From positions 1,476,001-1,540,000 of the forward strand of contig BRXU01000006.1 of assembly GCA_030267565.1 (NCBI GenBank): DNA of 64,000 bases, read 5' to 3'. A program made the position numbers and the translations under genes. The stretch is from Pleodorina starrii (Eukaryota; Chlorophyta; Chlorophyceae; Chlamydomonadales; Volvocaceae). This document shows, in pieces, positions 35,627 through 46,200 of this stretch. Position 1 is the first letter of the stretch; the number at the start of each line of letters is the position of its first letter. Under the pieces are notes generated by a model. The model made no database searches. It was not told the origin of the DNA and saw nothing but the letters and a program-made list of their open reading frames with translations.

Positions 35627-37285
35627 CTGCGTTCATCGGGAAAATGGAGAGCGGTGCGTGCGGGGGATCGTGCGTTGCGGGGGGACGGATGCCAGCTTGG
35701 GCGTGTGATGGGGAACCGGCAGGAATGGGGGCGCGGGTAGGAGGTCAATCGGCTTGACGTCGCCCACTGACGCGCGTTTTGACTGTTGTCTGCCATGCTT
35801 CGGACTAGTGTTCGAGATGAAGTCACAAAGGAACGCCGCCCAGCGTGTCAGGAGCTTATTACGCTGTACGATGCTGTCATCGGTCCGCTCGGCGGGTTGC
35901 GGCTTGCAACTTGGACATACGGAAATGGGCGGGCGTAAGCATACCGATCCAGAGCCCCAGCATTGCGAAATAGTTGCTGACAAAGTGGGGGCAATGGTGC
36001 TGCCTCCTGCCACGTACCGAAAAACATAAGCAGCCACCAAGGACCATCTTTGTTGGGCCGCGTGTACGTGCCGGTACCTGTGCAGGACTTGGAGTTTCGC
36101 ATTGCAAAGGCTGGTTTCGGAAACTTTCATAATTGTGCCAGTGTAATTCTTGTGCTTCCTTCCCTACCTTTCAGTGTCCTCGCACGTTGGAATTCACGCT
36201 CGCCGTCGGACCTCGCGAGGCTGCTCCCCCTCCCGCAGCGCCCGCAACCTCCTCACAAGTTCTTTCAAGAGAAGGGGAGGTTCCTTAACCCCTTGGAACG
36301 AGATGCCCCGTCATGCAAGGCACGAGCCAGTAGTCATCAACTTCTTCTGGAACCCGACAAGTGAAATCGTGGTCTGTAGCCCTGAAACAAGCTTTGTAAT
36401 TTAATTTGTGACGTTGCGTACTTGCAGTGCTGCTTACTACGTTGGGCATGTTAGAGGAGGTCCTGCCGAAGACCAACCCTAGAAATGCACCCTTCGCCTT
36501 GTAGATATATGTACTAGTTGCAATGTGGCGGAGTAAGTGGCGCGCGTACATAAGGAGCGGTCCTTCACAAGTACTCATAACAGTGAATAACCGTCCAGAA
36601 GTACAGTACTGACTTGGCCTCTTGGCGCAACCTCCATCGTTGGCAGTTAACTTAGCGCAAGCATTATTATTATTTCAAAACGTAATTGGCGATGCCGCGT
36701 GCAGTAATTGTCCTCTTCAATGTCCCACATGGTTACAGCGTACAGGCGAAGTTGGGAGCATTTCAAGACAATTTGCCAAGGAAAATTCTTCTTTTGTACG
36801 CAAAATGTAAACGCACGCAAAGGAGATTACGGTACAAACTTCCTGGCAGTTGGGATGCGCGGGACATGAACGGAACACGCGGTGGTTGCTCTCTCTAGTT
36901 CCACTGGATCAATTAAAGGATTATTTGCACGACTTAAGGGTTATATAACAGAAATGGTGTTTAATGTATGCCAGTTACAACAGACCGCTCTGGCCGGAAA
37001 CGTTTAGGAAGCGTGCCGCAGCATGTGATTGCGGCCAGTCCCACTACTCCCCCACTGTCACCGCGGCTGAATGATGCCCCGCATGCACATGATATGCACA
37101 CGTTTGACCCCCCCCCCCGTGGCAGCCTTCGGCACGGGCACGTTTCGATGTACTGTAGATAACCGGCTTAACGGTCACCCAACTTTTCCCAACGATGTAC
37201 GAAGTACGTTCCTAGCCTGTTCTTACACGCAATACATTTCCGACGCGTTTCCGACCCGCTTCCCACCCCCAGTGTCTCCTCCGCC
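35627..37285. other. AT-richer stretch, no confident gene
   Basis: Should contain the missing 5' part of the Arg/Ser-rich gene. The DNA from about 36100 to 37000 is clearly less GC-rich than the flanks. A 97-codon minus-strand frame from ATG 36578 to 36285 is open but shows no domain. Nothing else is supportable. Confidence 0.35.
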
Positions 37286-38157
37286 TTATTCCTCGGTAGA
37301 TACCTGCAGCTTGCGCCTAACGGCATCTTCAGCGCATCCTTCGGCGGTCAACAGCAGCATGGACCGCACATAAAGCTCCATCCCGATGAAGCTGCTGCAC
37401 ATCGCAAGGTAGGGGACACGTAAGCGGTAAGGTATCGAGGTACAGGTAAGGTACAGGTAAGGTATCGAGGTATCGAGGTATGCACGCACCTGGCGAAAGC
37501 GCCGCTGATGCAGCACGCTGATGACACATCAGTTTCAAATTCATCGGAACGGTGGCATTTAGAGGATTGCCCGCAAATTGATGCCGCCAATCCACACGCC
37601 CCGGGGCGTCCCCCGAAACGCCACGCCATTGTTGTTGCTGTGGTTGTTTTACGGTAGGGCCCTGGGAAGAAACGGTTACGGAGCCAGCTGGCCAGCTGGC
37701 AGTGCACCGCAGCGGGGGAGACTACAGGGCAAAGGAAAGCGGACCCGCCCCATGGACAATCCATGGCAGGGCGGTGCGCCGACGCGCGGCACCAGTCACT
37801 CAGACCTCTTTTGGCACCACCGTACACAACCACCAAACCTCAACACTCCCACGCGGTCAGACCTTGGTTGCACACGCCCCCCCCCCGTGCTCTCGCGGTG
37901 CTGCACGGACTCCTCCTCCTCCTCCTCGGCCACCCGCAGCTGCCGCAGCCACAGCGCCTCCCTGGTTGGTTGCCTCTGAAGCCGCCGCCATACATGCGTG
38001 TAATCGGTCTCCATCGTTGAGACGGCGACACTCGGCGAAATCCTACTCGCCAAGCTAACCGCGTACACCGCCCTGCAGCGTACTTACGTACCCCGTCGTC
38101 CAACCCGAACTCGCTTCTCTCGAGGGCAGAGAGAGGAACAAAATAACCCCAACGCAA
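37286..38157 (-). CDS. Possible small multi-exon gene, unrecognised
   Basis: Several minus-strand pieces read like ordinary protein rather than repeat. Near 38157-38090 there is MRWGYFVPLSALERSEFGLD; near 38040-37890, METDYTHVWRRLQRQPTREA then LWLRQLRVAEEEEE; near 37530-37500, VLHQRRFRQ before a GTGCGT donor; and near 37400-37310, SFIGMELYVRSMLLL then TAEGCAEDAVRRKLQ before a GTATCT site. I could not join them in one consistent phase and do not recognise a family. A GGTATCGAGGTACAGGTAAG-type tandem repeat lies in the presumed intron at 37430-37480. Treat as a gene candidate only. Confidence 0.25.
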
Positions 38158-38592
38158 CCGCGAAGATCAGCGCCTTGGAGCACACGGTGTGTACCGTTTG
38201 CGTGTACCGTATTCCTCAGCCCGCATGAAGAGGCAGCCGTGCCGTCCCACCTGCCTACGGACCCCTCCTCCGTCCTCCCCACTCGTCCCCGCCACCCGCC
38301 ACCCGCCACACACATATGTATATTGAGCGCGCTCTAGCCAGACTCGCAGCGGATCAGCCAATCGACAGCTCACCCCCTACCCACACCTCAGCCCCCTACA
38401 CCTCAGCCCCCTACACGACAGCCCCCTACACCTCAGCATCGCACTGTCGCATCTGTCTTTTGCTCTCCTGCATCGGTGGGTGGTGGGTTGCGCATCCGCC
38501 GAGCATGCAGTTTTGCCCAAATGCTCTGCTCTCCCAATAAACCACCTGCCCCCTTTGCTCTCTTGCTCCGTGGCCCCCCACGGGTACCGTAT

Positions 38593-38597
38593 TTACA
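38593..38597 (-). terminator. Candidate poly(A) signal TGTAA
   Basis: TTACA on the plus strand, 109 bases past the stop codon of the acetyltransferase gene. Confidence 0.45.
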
Positions 38598-38705
38598 ACA
38601 CACGTTCACCAGACGTTCAAGGCCCCGAAGGAACACCTCTAGGGCAGTGCCGAACCGCGAGGCCCTTCTAACTCTCAGCCGCCCTTCCAACCTCCATCGC
38701 CTGTG

Positions 38706-41700
38706 CTACTGCCATTCGTAGACGCCAGCCTGGCGGCGCGAGGGGCTCCGAGGACGGCTCTCGCCGGGCACCACCGACCCATGGGTCAGTGGGTCGTTAT
38801 CAGTACCTTCCGCACGCCCCTGATGCGCACGCGCAAGCGCCCGGCTAACCGAGCTGCTGGTTGGCATGGACTGGAGAGAGCCGTCATCCTCCGCCGCCGC
38901 CGCCCTCTGCGGGCGGCTACCCAAGCTGCTGCCCTCCGCTGCTGCTGCTGCAGGAGCACTTGACCCGTGGGTCGTGGACGCCTCGCCCGACACCTGCGTT
39001 GACGCCTCTCCCGACACACACGCCTCCCCCGACACCCCCGTCAGCTTCGGACGGTCCTGCGCGGGCGGCAAATGCCGCCGCCACTGCTCGCCTCGCTTCT
39101 GCGACTGCGGCGGCCCGTGCCGCTGCTGCGGCGGCGGCGGCGGCGGCCCGTGCCGCTGCGGCAGCAGCCGCTTCTGCATCACGAACTTGCGGCTCCGCTG
39201 CCGTCGCCGCCACCCCTCCAAGCCCTCGCCCGGCGCCCCGCGCGGGCCTTGATGCGGGTTCTGGTTCCACAGCAGATCCACGCGCGCCGGCGCCGGTCGC
39301 CAGGCTGCGGCGGCGGCCGCCGTCAGGCCAGCCAACGGGCCCGGCGCCTGGATGCGCGCGATGCCGTACCCGCGATCGCTGTACATTTGTACGGCAGCGT
39401 CGTTGGACGAGTCGACATGCAGCCATAGCGAGCTGGCGCCCCACCTGGGGGGGGGGCCGGATGCAGAGCGCAGGACAGGCGGCGGCGGCAGGGAGGGCCG
39501 CAGGGGGTGGCGGCAGGACGGCCCGGTGGCGGCAGGTGCGGGGAATGAGGGATTTGGATTCTCAGCAGTGATGCAGTGAATGAAAACCACCACCAGTAGG
39601 ATCACATTCCCGGACATCGACGGAGTGTAAGCACGAACCTGCAGCGGGCGCGGGCTGCAGCCCAACAAGCCGTAGCCGCTGAAACCCACCGGGCAGCTCT
39701 TCGATTGATCGATTGATCGATTGATCGATTGATCGATTGATCGATTGATCGACTGCAGAACCGCCGCTTTCCTTCCCCCGCCCCCAATCCCCCGCCGCAC
39801 GTGGCAACCGAATTTGTGTGACGAGTTGATGTAGACCCCGCCGCCACAGCCCCCCGCCCCCCGGCCCCCCCACGCACACCTTCACCCGCCCCCGTTCCCC
39901 GCTCCCCGCCCTCCAAACTTCCACAAGCCGTCGGGCGCCCACCCAACCAAAATCCATTTCTCATCGCCACCGCTTCCACCCCCCCCGTCACCTCCCCATC
40001 AGCAGCCAGCTGCGGTTCGTATCAGCAGTGGTATCACCCACCGGCCCCACCACCCACCGGCCCCACCACCCACCGGCCCCACCACCCTACCGGCCCCACC
40101 ACCCACCGGCCCCACCACCCTACCGGCCCCACCACCCACCGGCCCCACCACCCTACCGGCCCCACCACCCACCGGCCCCACCACCCACCGGCCCGCCAGT
40201 CGCTCCGCCGCCGCCAGCAGCGCCGAGCCCACCCCCCGGCGGCGCTGTCCCGGACACACCGCCAGCGCGTCCACATGCAGCTGCTGAGGAGCCCGGGAGG
40301 GCAGCGGCGGCGGCAGCAGCGCCAGCGGCTGGGACACAGACACCAACACATAACCCGCTAGGGCACCAGGGCAGCCGCTGCCGCCGCCGCCGCTGCTGCC
40401 GCCGCTGCTGCTGCTACTGCACCCGACTCGGACGCCGCCGCCGGTGCCGCCGCCGCCGCCGCCGCCGTCACCGGAGGAGCAACGCCTGGCGGCTGCCGCT
40501 CTCAAGGTGGTGCTTGTCCTATCCGGGAGAGGGACAGGGCGGTGCGCCGGCCCCTCGCACTGCTCGGAGGGCTGCCCCCGTCCCGGTCCCTGTTCCTGTT
40601 CCTGTTGTACAGAGCAACCACTCAGGCCCTCACTGCCAGCGCTGCCGCTGCCCGGCGCTCCCTCGCGCCAGGCCACCAGACATGCCCACAGCCGCCGCCG
40701 CCGCGCCCGCCGCAGGTCCCGCCTGCGGGAGGGGCGGTTCGTCGCACAGCCGTACAATCAATAAACGCGCTTCGTCACCTGGATACGGTAGGGCCGGCGG
40801 ACCGCCCCGGGGGGAAGGAGGTCCGCTGCGATGGGGACTGATGGGGGCTGCGGACTGAGGGCTGAGGACTGAGGGCTGAGGCCCCCGGGGACTGCCCGGC
40901 CCCCTGCCGCCCTCAACTCCCTCTCAGTCGCCCCGCCGAACACGAAACCGAGCTCACTGTCCACCAGTCCAGTCCAGTCCAGTCCATCCGGCCCCACCTT
41001 CCACGTCCCAGTCCCCATCCTGCGCTGTGATTTCGTCCCTAGTACTTCCCCTTCGCCTCCCCACCCCCACCTGATGGCCCCCACCACCTGATGGCCCCCA
41101 CCACCTGTCCGCAGGGACTCATGTTATGTAATGGAGCATATCACTCCCTGACCCTGACCCCACCCACCACCTGATGGCCCCCCACCCACCACCACCTCTA
41201 CTCCCCCTTCGCCTCCCCACCACCTGATGGCTCCCCCACCCCCGCCCCCCCCCACCTGATGGCCTCCAGCTGCCTCGTCAGCAGCTGTGTCTCCAGCACC
41301 GTCAGTCCGCCCCGCCGCAGCTGCTGCAGAAGCGCCTCGCCCCGCTGCCACAGCGAGCGAGACGCAGCGGCGGCCTGCGGACGAACGGACGGAGGGAGGG
41401 ACGGAAGGTCTGGGTAGGGTTGGGACAGGGTTGGGTTGGGTTGGGTTAAAACCGAGTGGGGTTGGGCTGGCCCCGTGAGTGAGTGAGAGGCTGCCGCCGC
41501 CTGGCAGCTGGGAAGGGTACGGCGTGGGCAGGCGGGTCGCCGCGGCGTCACCTCGACTTCGCCGGTTTGGCCGCTCTGACTGGCCACGTCGCAAGATGAC
41601 CCCAGCCCCTGTCCGCCGGCGCCGCCGCACCTCCTCGCGCATCCTCTATCACATGTAGGGCCGATATGCGGCTGGCGGCGCCGAACACGGCAGGTCTCCC

Positions 41701-42812
41701 TGACGCGCAGCCCTCCGGTCCGAGGTCTGCCGTACTTACCCGTAGCTTCCTGTCGTACGACTGCCGCAGCCGCTGCGCCACGCCCTCTGTGAGCCGCCGC
41801 AGCTCGTCCTCCCCGGCAGGGGCCGGAAGCTCAGTGAGACCTGGCCGCAGCAGCGCCTGCGGGCGGGCGGGCGGGCGGGCGGGCGGGCGGGCGGGCGGGC
41901 GGGGTGCGGGAGGGGTGCGGGAGGGGTGCGGGAGGGGTGCGGGAGGGGTGCGGGAGGGGTGCGGGAGGGGTGCGGGAGGGGTTTATTCATTTTTTATGGA
42001 GACGGGCGTGACCCGTGTGTGTCGGTACGGCAGTTTACATACTGCCGTCTTCCCCGCGGCCTTCATCTCATCCTCAGTTCGATGAGCGAGTGTAACACCG
42101 GTAGCAGCAAAGGGGTGACAGCGACGGCGGGAAAGGGTGTGAAGGGGGCGGCGAGGGAACAGTCGGGTGTCGTCGCGTCTCACTCCACGACTTACACGGA
42201 CCGGGTGCGGCGTGCCGAGGAGAGCGCTCTTCAACCGAAATGTTGTCAAACCCATTCGAATGTTGTCAAACCCATTACACGTTTGGTATTTGCGTGAAAC
42301 CCACTTCTACATGACCTGGGAGTAGGGCACTGCGGCCAGCATTAAAGAACCCGACAAACGAGGCGAGGCATTTTGCGCGGTTCTTTGGGCGGGGACGCTG
42401 CTGCCGGCCTGTGGCTTATGAAACCCTGCGCCAGTCGCCCACGCAGCCGCCCAACAGAAGAAAGCCAGGAGAAAGAGTCGTTGGCGTGGTGGCCTTGGGC
42501 GTGCGGCCACTGGCATCTAGGCTGCTGGCAAATCACGGGCTGTCATCGACGGACGCAGCACGGTCAAGCTCGCACCTCGGCCCAGACGCGCGCGACGGCG
42601 TCGAAGTGCTCGCCCCGGCGCGCGAGGCATATCCTAAGGCGGCCGTCTTGCGGCTCAGATGACGCCGTGGCTGCTGCTGCAGTTGCTGCTGGTGTAGGGC
42701 GCGGGCGCGGGCAGTTCAGCGACGAACACGCGTGGGGCACGCTCCGAGACGCCCCGACGCCGCGACGGAGGCGATGCTGTTCTATTCCGCATGGTATCAA
42801 GCCGCGAAGCAT
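38706..42812 (-). CDS. GNAT-family N-acetyltransferase
   Basis: Proposed minus-strand exons: 42812-42576, 41856-41740, 41374-41256, a fourth exon within about 41022-40781, 40722-40189 and 39444-38706. The GNAT core is clear: a central strand LWACLVAWREG, then LHVDALAVCPGQRRRGVGSA, where Q/R-x-x-G-x-G binds acetyl-CoA, and across the next junction LWLHVDSSNDAAVQMYSDRG, the usual N..A..MY...G segment. The N-terminus (MLRGLIPCGIEQHRLRRG) resembles an organelle transit peptide. The first three exons chain in phase. Exon 4 (SELGFVFGGATERELRAAGG) joins exon 3 in phase but cannot be joined to exon 5 with a good donor, so part of the middle is unresolved. A Gly/Ser-rich insert splits the central strand from motif A. 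After the fold comes a basic, low-complexity tail of about 190 residues with repeated SGEA units. The substrate is unknown. Confidence 0.8.
38776..38787. repeat. GACCCATGGGTC perfect palindrome
   Basis: Inside the last coding exon of the acetyltransferase gene. Confidence 0.85.
38962..38973 (+). repeat. GACCCGTGGGTC palindrome-like word
   Basis: Second copy in the same acetyltransferase exon, 175 bases from the first, beside the SGEA repeat coding region. Confidence 0.85.
39701..39752. repeat. GATCGATT octamer repeat
   Basis: Six tandem copies of GATCGATT in the last intron of the acetyltransferase gene. Each unit contains the palindrome ATCGAT. Confidence 0.9.
40036..40190. repeat. Minisatellite CACCGGCCCCACCAC in GNAT intron
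   Basis: About ten units alternating CACCGGCCCCACCAC with a CCTACCGGCCC variant. The array abuts and includes the exon-5 donor at 40188. Confidence 0.9.
41861..41981. repeat. GGGC tetramer run plus 11-mer array
   Basis: Ten copies of GGGC followed by about seven copies of GGGTGCGGGAG, immediately upstream (in gene sense) of the acceptor of acetyltransferase exon 2. Confidence 0.9.
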
Positions 42813-43255
42813 CTACTCCTGCTTGGGTGTGGCAGTAGGGGCATACGAGGGAGGAGTTGGCGTCGCGTACGCAGATGGATGGTATGAGGGTTGTGCTAAC
42901 AAGCGGGAGGCAACTCTGTAAGGTGCAAGAAATGAATTTCGTATGTGGTACTGATAAAGGTTATCCACAGAAGCGAAAGCCATACGTCTTTTGCTTGCTC
43001 GTTTGGGAGTCCATCGGTTGTGTCGTGGAGTCGCTGCTCTGCTGACCCGGGACCCGGAACCTGGCAATGAACGCCTCAGTTGTTAGAGTATCTGTTGTTG
43101 TTATCTGATAAATAGCACTTGTTATTCAGTGCTGCGTTTGCCGGGACCACTAACTTTTCGCCCTGGCCACCTGTGGCCCCGGCTTCTGCGCATTATTGTC
43201 GATAATAGTCGCGGTTGACCTTATTAGGTTTTAGGCTGCTAGTAAAGAGATCGCG
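42813..43255. promoter_or_regulatory. Divergent promoter region, GNAT / ClpR
   Basis: 443 bases between the ATG codons of the acetyltransferase (minus) and the ClpR gene (plus). More AT-rich than either gene, for example GTTGTTGTTATCTGATAAAT near 43090. Both 5' UTRs and promoters must fit here. Confidence 0.55.
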
Positions 43256-46200
43256 ATGCTTGAGGGGCTTGGCCGGCGTCAGCGGGCCGGCTTGGCTCGA
43301 GGCCCTAGCAGCCATGCTTTTCGATGCCCTCGGCTAGTCGCGCAAGGACGTAAGCAGCTAGTGGTCCATGCAAGGGCAGCACGCTACGATCGGCGGAAGC
43401 CACCGCCGCCCGACTTGCCTTCCTTGCTTTTCGACCAGCGCATCGTCTACCTGGGCATGCCGGTGCGCCCAGATCGCCAGAGCAGTACCGGAGAATGTAC
43501 TTTGCGTGGATCTAATTGCCAAGAGGGTGATCTCTCCACGGTCGCAGCTTGTGCCGGCGGTGACGGAGCTCATGGTGGCTGAGCTGCTTTACCTGGAGAA
43601 GCAGGGCGCAACGCTGCCGATTGAGATGCTAATCAACTCGTCGGGGACAACGCGCCAGGATGGCGAGATTGTGAGCAGCGCGTCCATCCATCGCTTTTTG
43701 CCGCGCTCGCTCCTTCCCAGCCGCGTTTGAGCCCCGCGACTGGTCCCTTCAAACTCATCCCCTCCCCCTCCCCCTCCCCCTCCCCACTTCCCTGCAGCTC
43801 TCGTTTGACTCGGAGGGCGTTGCGTTGACCTCCACTATGGGCTTCATCAAGAACCCGGTGGGTCGACTCTCGCGCGGCGCGGCGCAGAGGTCGGCGAGGC
43901 CACTCCCCCCGTCCCTCCCCCACAGCCTCCACGGTCGTCTAAGGGGGGCTGGCTGGTTGGTGCGACCAGATCCAACGATCCCATCGCAGCATATTGCTCC
44001 TGAGGCCCTCTCCGATCCCCTCCTCCCCCAGCTCCGGCCGGGCTCCGGCCTATACGTGGATAACCCCCACATTCCGCACCCACAGAGCGGCGCCTCCGTC
44101 CTGCTGTCCTGACCGCAAGTCTCCCCCTCCCCCCCGCCTGTCCTGATGCATTTCCTGCCTCCGGCTGTTTCTTCCCCTCCTCCCCCACAACTCCCCTCCT
44201 CCCCCACGACGCTTGTTCTGTCCCCGTCCACCCGCCAACTCAATACTCGCCATCAGTGCCCCCCAACTTCCTCCACCCCCCCTTACCCTTCAATGCCCAC
44301 CTCCGCACCCGCATCCCCGCACCCGCTCTCCCCCCCAGATCTCCACTGTCAATATGGGTCTGGCGGTCGGCTGGTCGTGTGTGGTGCTGTCGTTCGGGCG
44401 GAAGGGCTGGCGGAAGAGCCTGCCGCACTCGCTGGGTGGGTGGGGCTGGGGAGCGGGAAGGGCTGGGAGGTCGGGCGGGGGGGGGGGGCTGGGTTGGAGG
44501 GTGGGTGGGTTGGAGGGAGGTTCGCAATAAGAATGAGGGCGCGGGGAGAGTGCCTGCGGCGGCTGGGTGGGTGGGTGGGTGGGTGTTGTGGGTTGGAAGA
44601 AAGCGAACTAGGTGAAGCGATGGTCGGGGGGTGGGGTTGGAGGAAGCGAAGCGAGAAAACGAAGCGAGGAAGCGCGGTAGCGAAGCGATGGCCAGGGAAG
44701 TGTCGCACTCCCGGTTTTGTGTGGGAGCGAGGATGAGGCTGAGGCTGCGAGTGGATTTGGAAGAGCGGCCGCGGCGCAAAACTCCTGGCGGCAGCAGTGG
44801 CAACAACCACGGCATTCGCAGCGCCACTGGTTGCACTGCCAGCAGCGGGCGGGGGCAGCAGCAGCAGCGGCTACAGCAGCAAACGATCGGGACGAGCAAC
44901 GACGGACTGCCGGTGTGCGGTGGCGCCGAGGGAGCGGCCGCTGCTGCTGCGGCGGCGGTGACGGCATGCAGATCGGCAGCAAGGCGGATGCGGCGGCAGG
45001 GGGGGCGGCGGCGGAATCGCGGAGCGCTGCAGACCCGGTCCGTCGGTCGGTCGGTCCGTCGGGCTGCAGCGGGCGGGCGGAGGCATCAGCCGCCTGGGCG
45101 GGAGCTGTGGGCGGCAAAGGGGCGGCGGCGGCGACTGCGGCAGCAGCAGCGGGGCGAGCTGGCAGCGAGGCGGGTCGCAGCGTGGACGCAGAGCGGAGAG
45201 CAGAACAGCCGACTGCTGCCACTCCATTCCACTCCAATCCAACCCAGGCGAATCGATACAGTGCAATCCATTCCATATTTCCGTTCGGGGGCGCGACCAG
45301 GGAGGCAGCGGATGCGCCGGAGGAGGGGGGCGGGGGAGTGTCAGCCCCGGCGGCGATGGTGGGGGTGGGGGTGGGGGTCGCTGTCTTTTGAGAGATACGA
45401 AAGGGGGGGGGGCGGACGGAGCCCTCGGGTTGCAGTGCTGCACACTGGAGGCATGAAGGCGAAAGACGCAGCAGCGCAGCGCAGCGCAGCGGTTGAAACT
45501 GGAAAAAAGAGGCTGCTGAGCGGAACAGGCAGACCGGCCGCGGTGTCCGTTCGCAGAGATCTCGTTCGGGGGTGGCACCGCAGCTGCTGAGGCGGCAGCA
45601 GCAGGCGCAGCACGCCAAGAGCGCTGGTGGCGGTGGTGGTGGTGGTGGTGGTTGCAGCTGCGCTTTGCGGCGGCGGCGGCGGCAAGGGGCGGAAGGCAGC
45701 CTCGGTTCGCCCAGGTCCTGGACAGCCCCGAACCCACCTACGCCCTACACACGGCGCCAGCCACTCCCTCTGCCGTCCTGCCTGTCCCCTCGACCCCCTC
45801 CTCCTCCTGCTGCTCCCCCTACCCTCAATAGAATATTCCAGAGCCCGTCAACCCGTCTGCCGGCGTTCGGGCTGTTTTTTCTGCACCCCCACTCCACCCC
45901 CACTCCACCTCCTCCTGATCCCCCCTGCCCCTCCCTCCCGCCTCCCTCCCTCCCCCCTCGCCTCCTCGCAGCCATGATCCAGCAGCCCCGTGTTCCCCCC
46001 ACCGGTCAGCGCCAGGCCATCGAGGTTCACATCAAGTGGCGGGAGGTGCTGGACTACAAGCGGGAGCTGCTGAGGATGATGTCCATTGGCACCGGGCTGC
46101 CGGTGGAGAAGCTGGATGAGGTGAGGGGGGGGGGAGGGGCTGGGGAGAAGGGGGTGGGGTGGAGACTGGGGTGGAGACTGGGGGGAGGGGGGCTGGGGGC

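Noticed and set aside
36285..36578. 97-codon minus-strand ORF with ATG
   Set aside because: No similarity recognised and it sits in AT-richer intergenic DNA; kept only as a note.
44608..45737. Two long minus-strand frames inside ClpR intron 4
   Set aside because: Pro/Ala/Arg-rich translation of CAG/GGC repeats with no domain and no splice logic; the ClpR exons on both sides join cleanly in phase.
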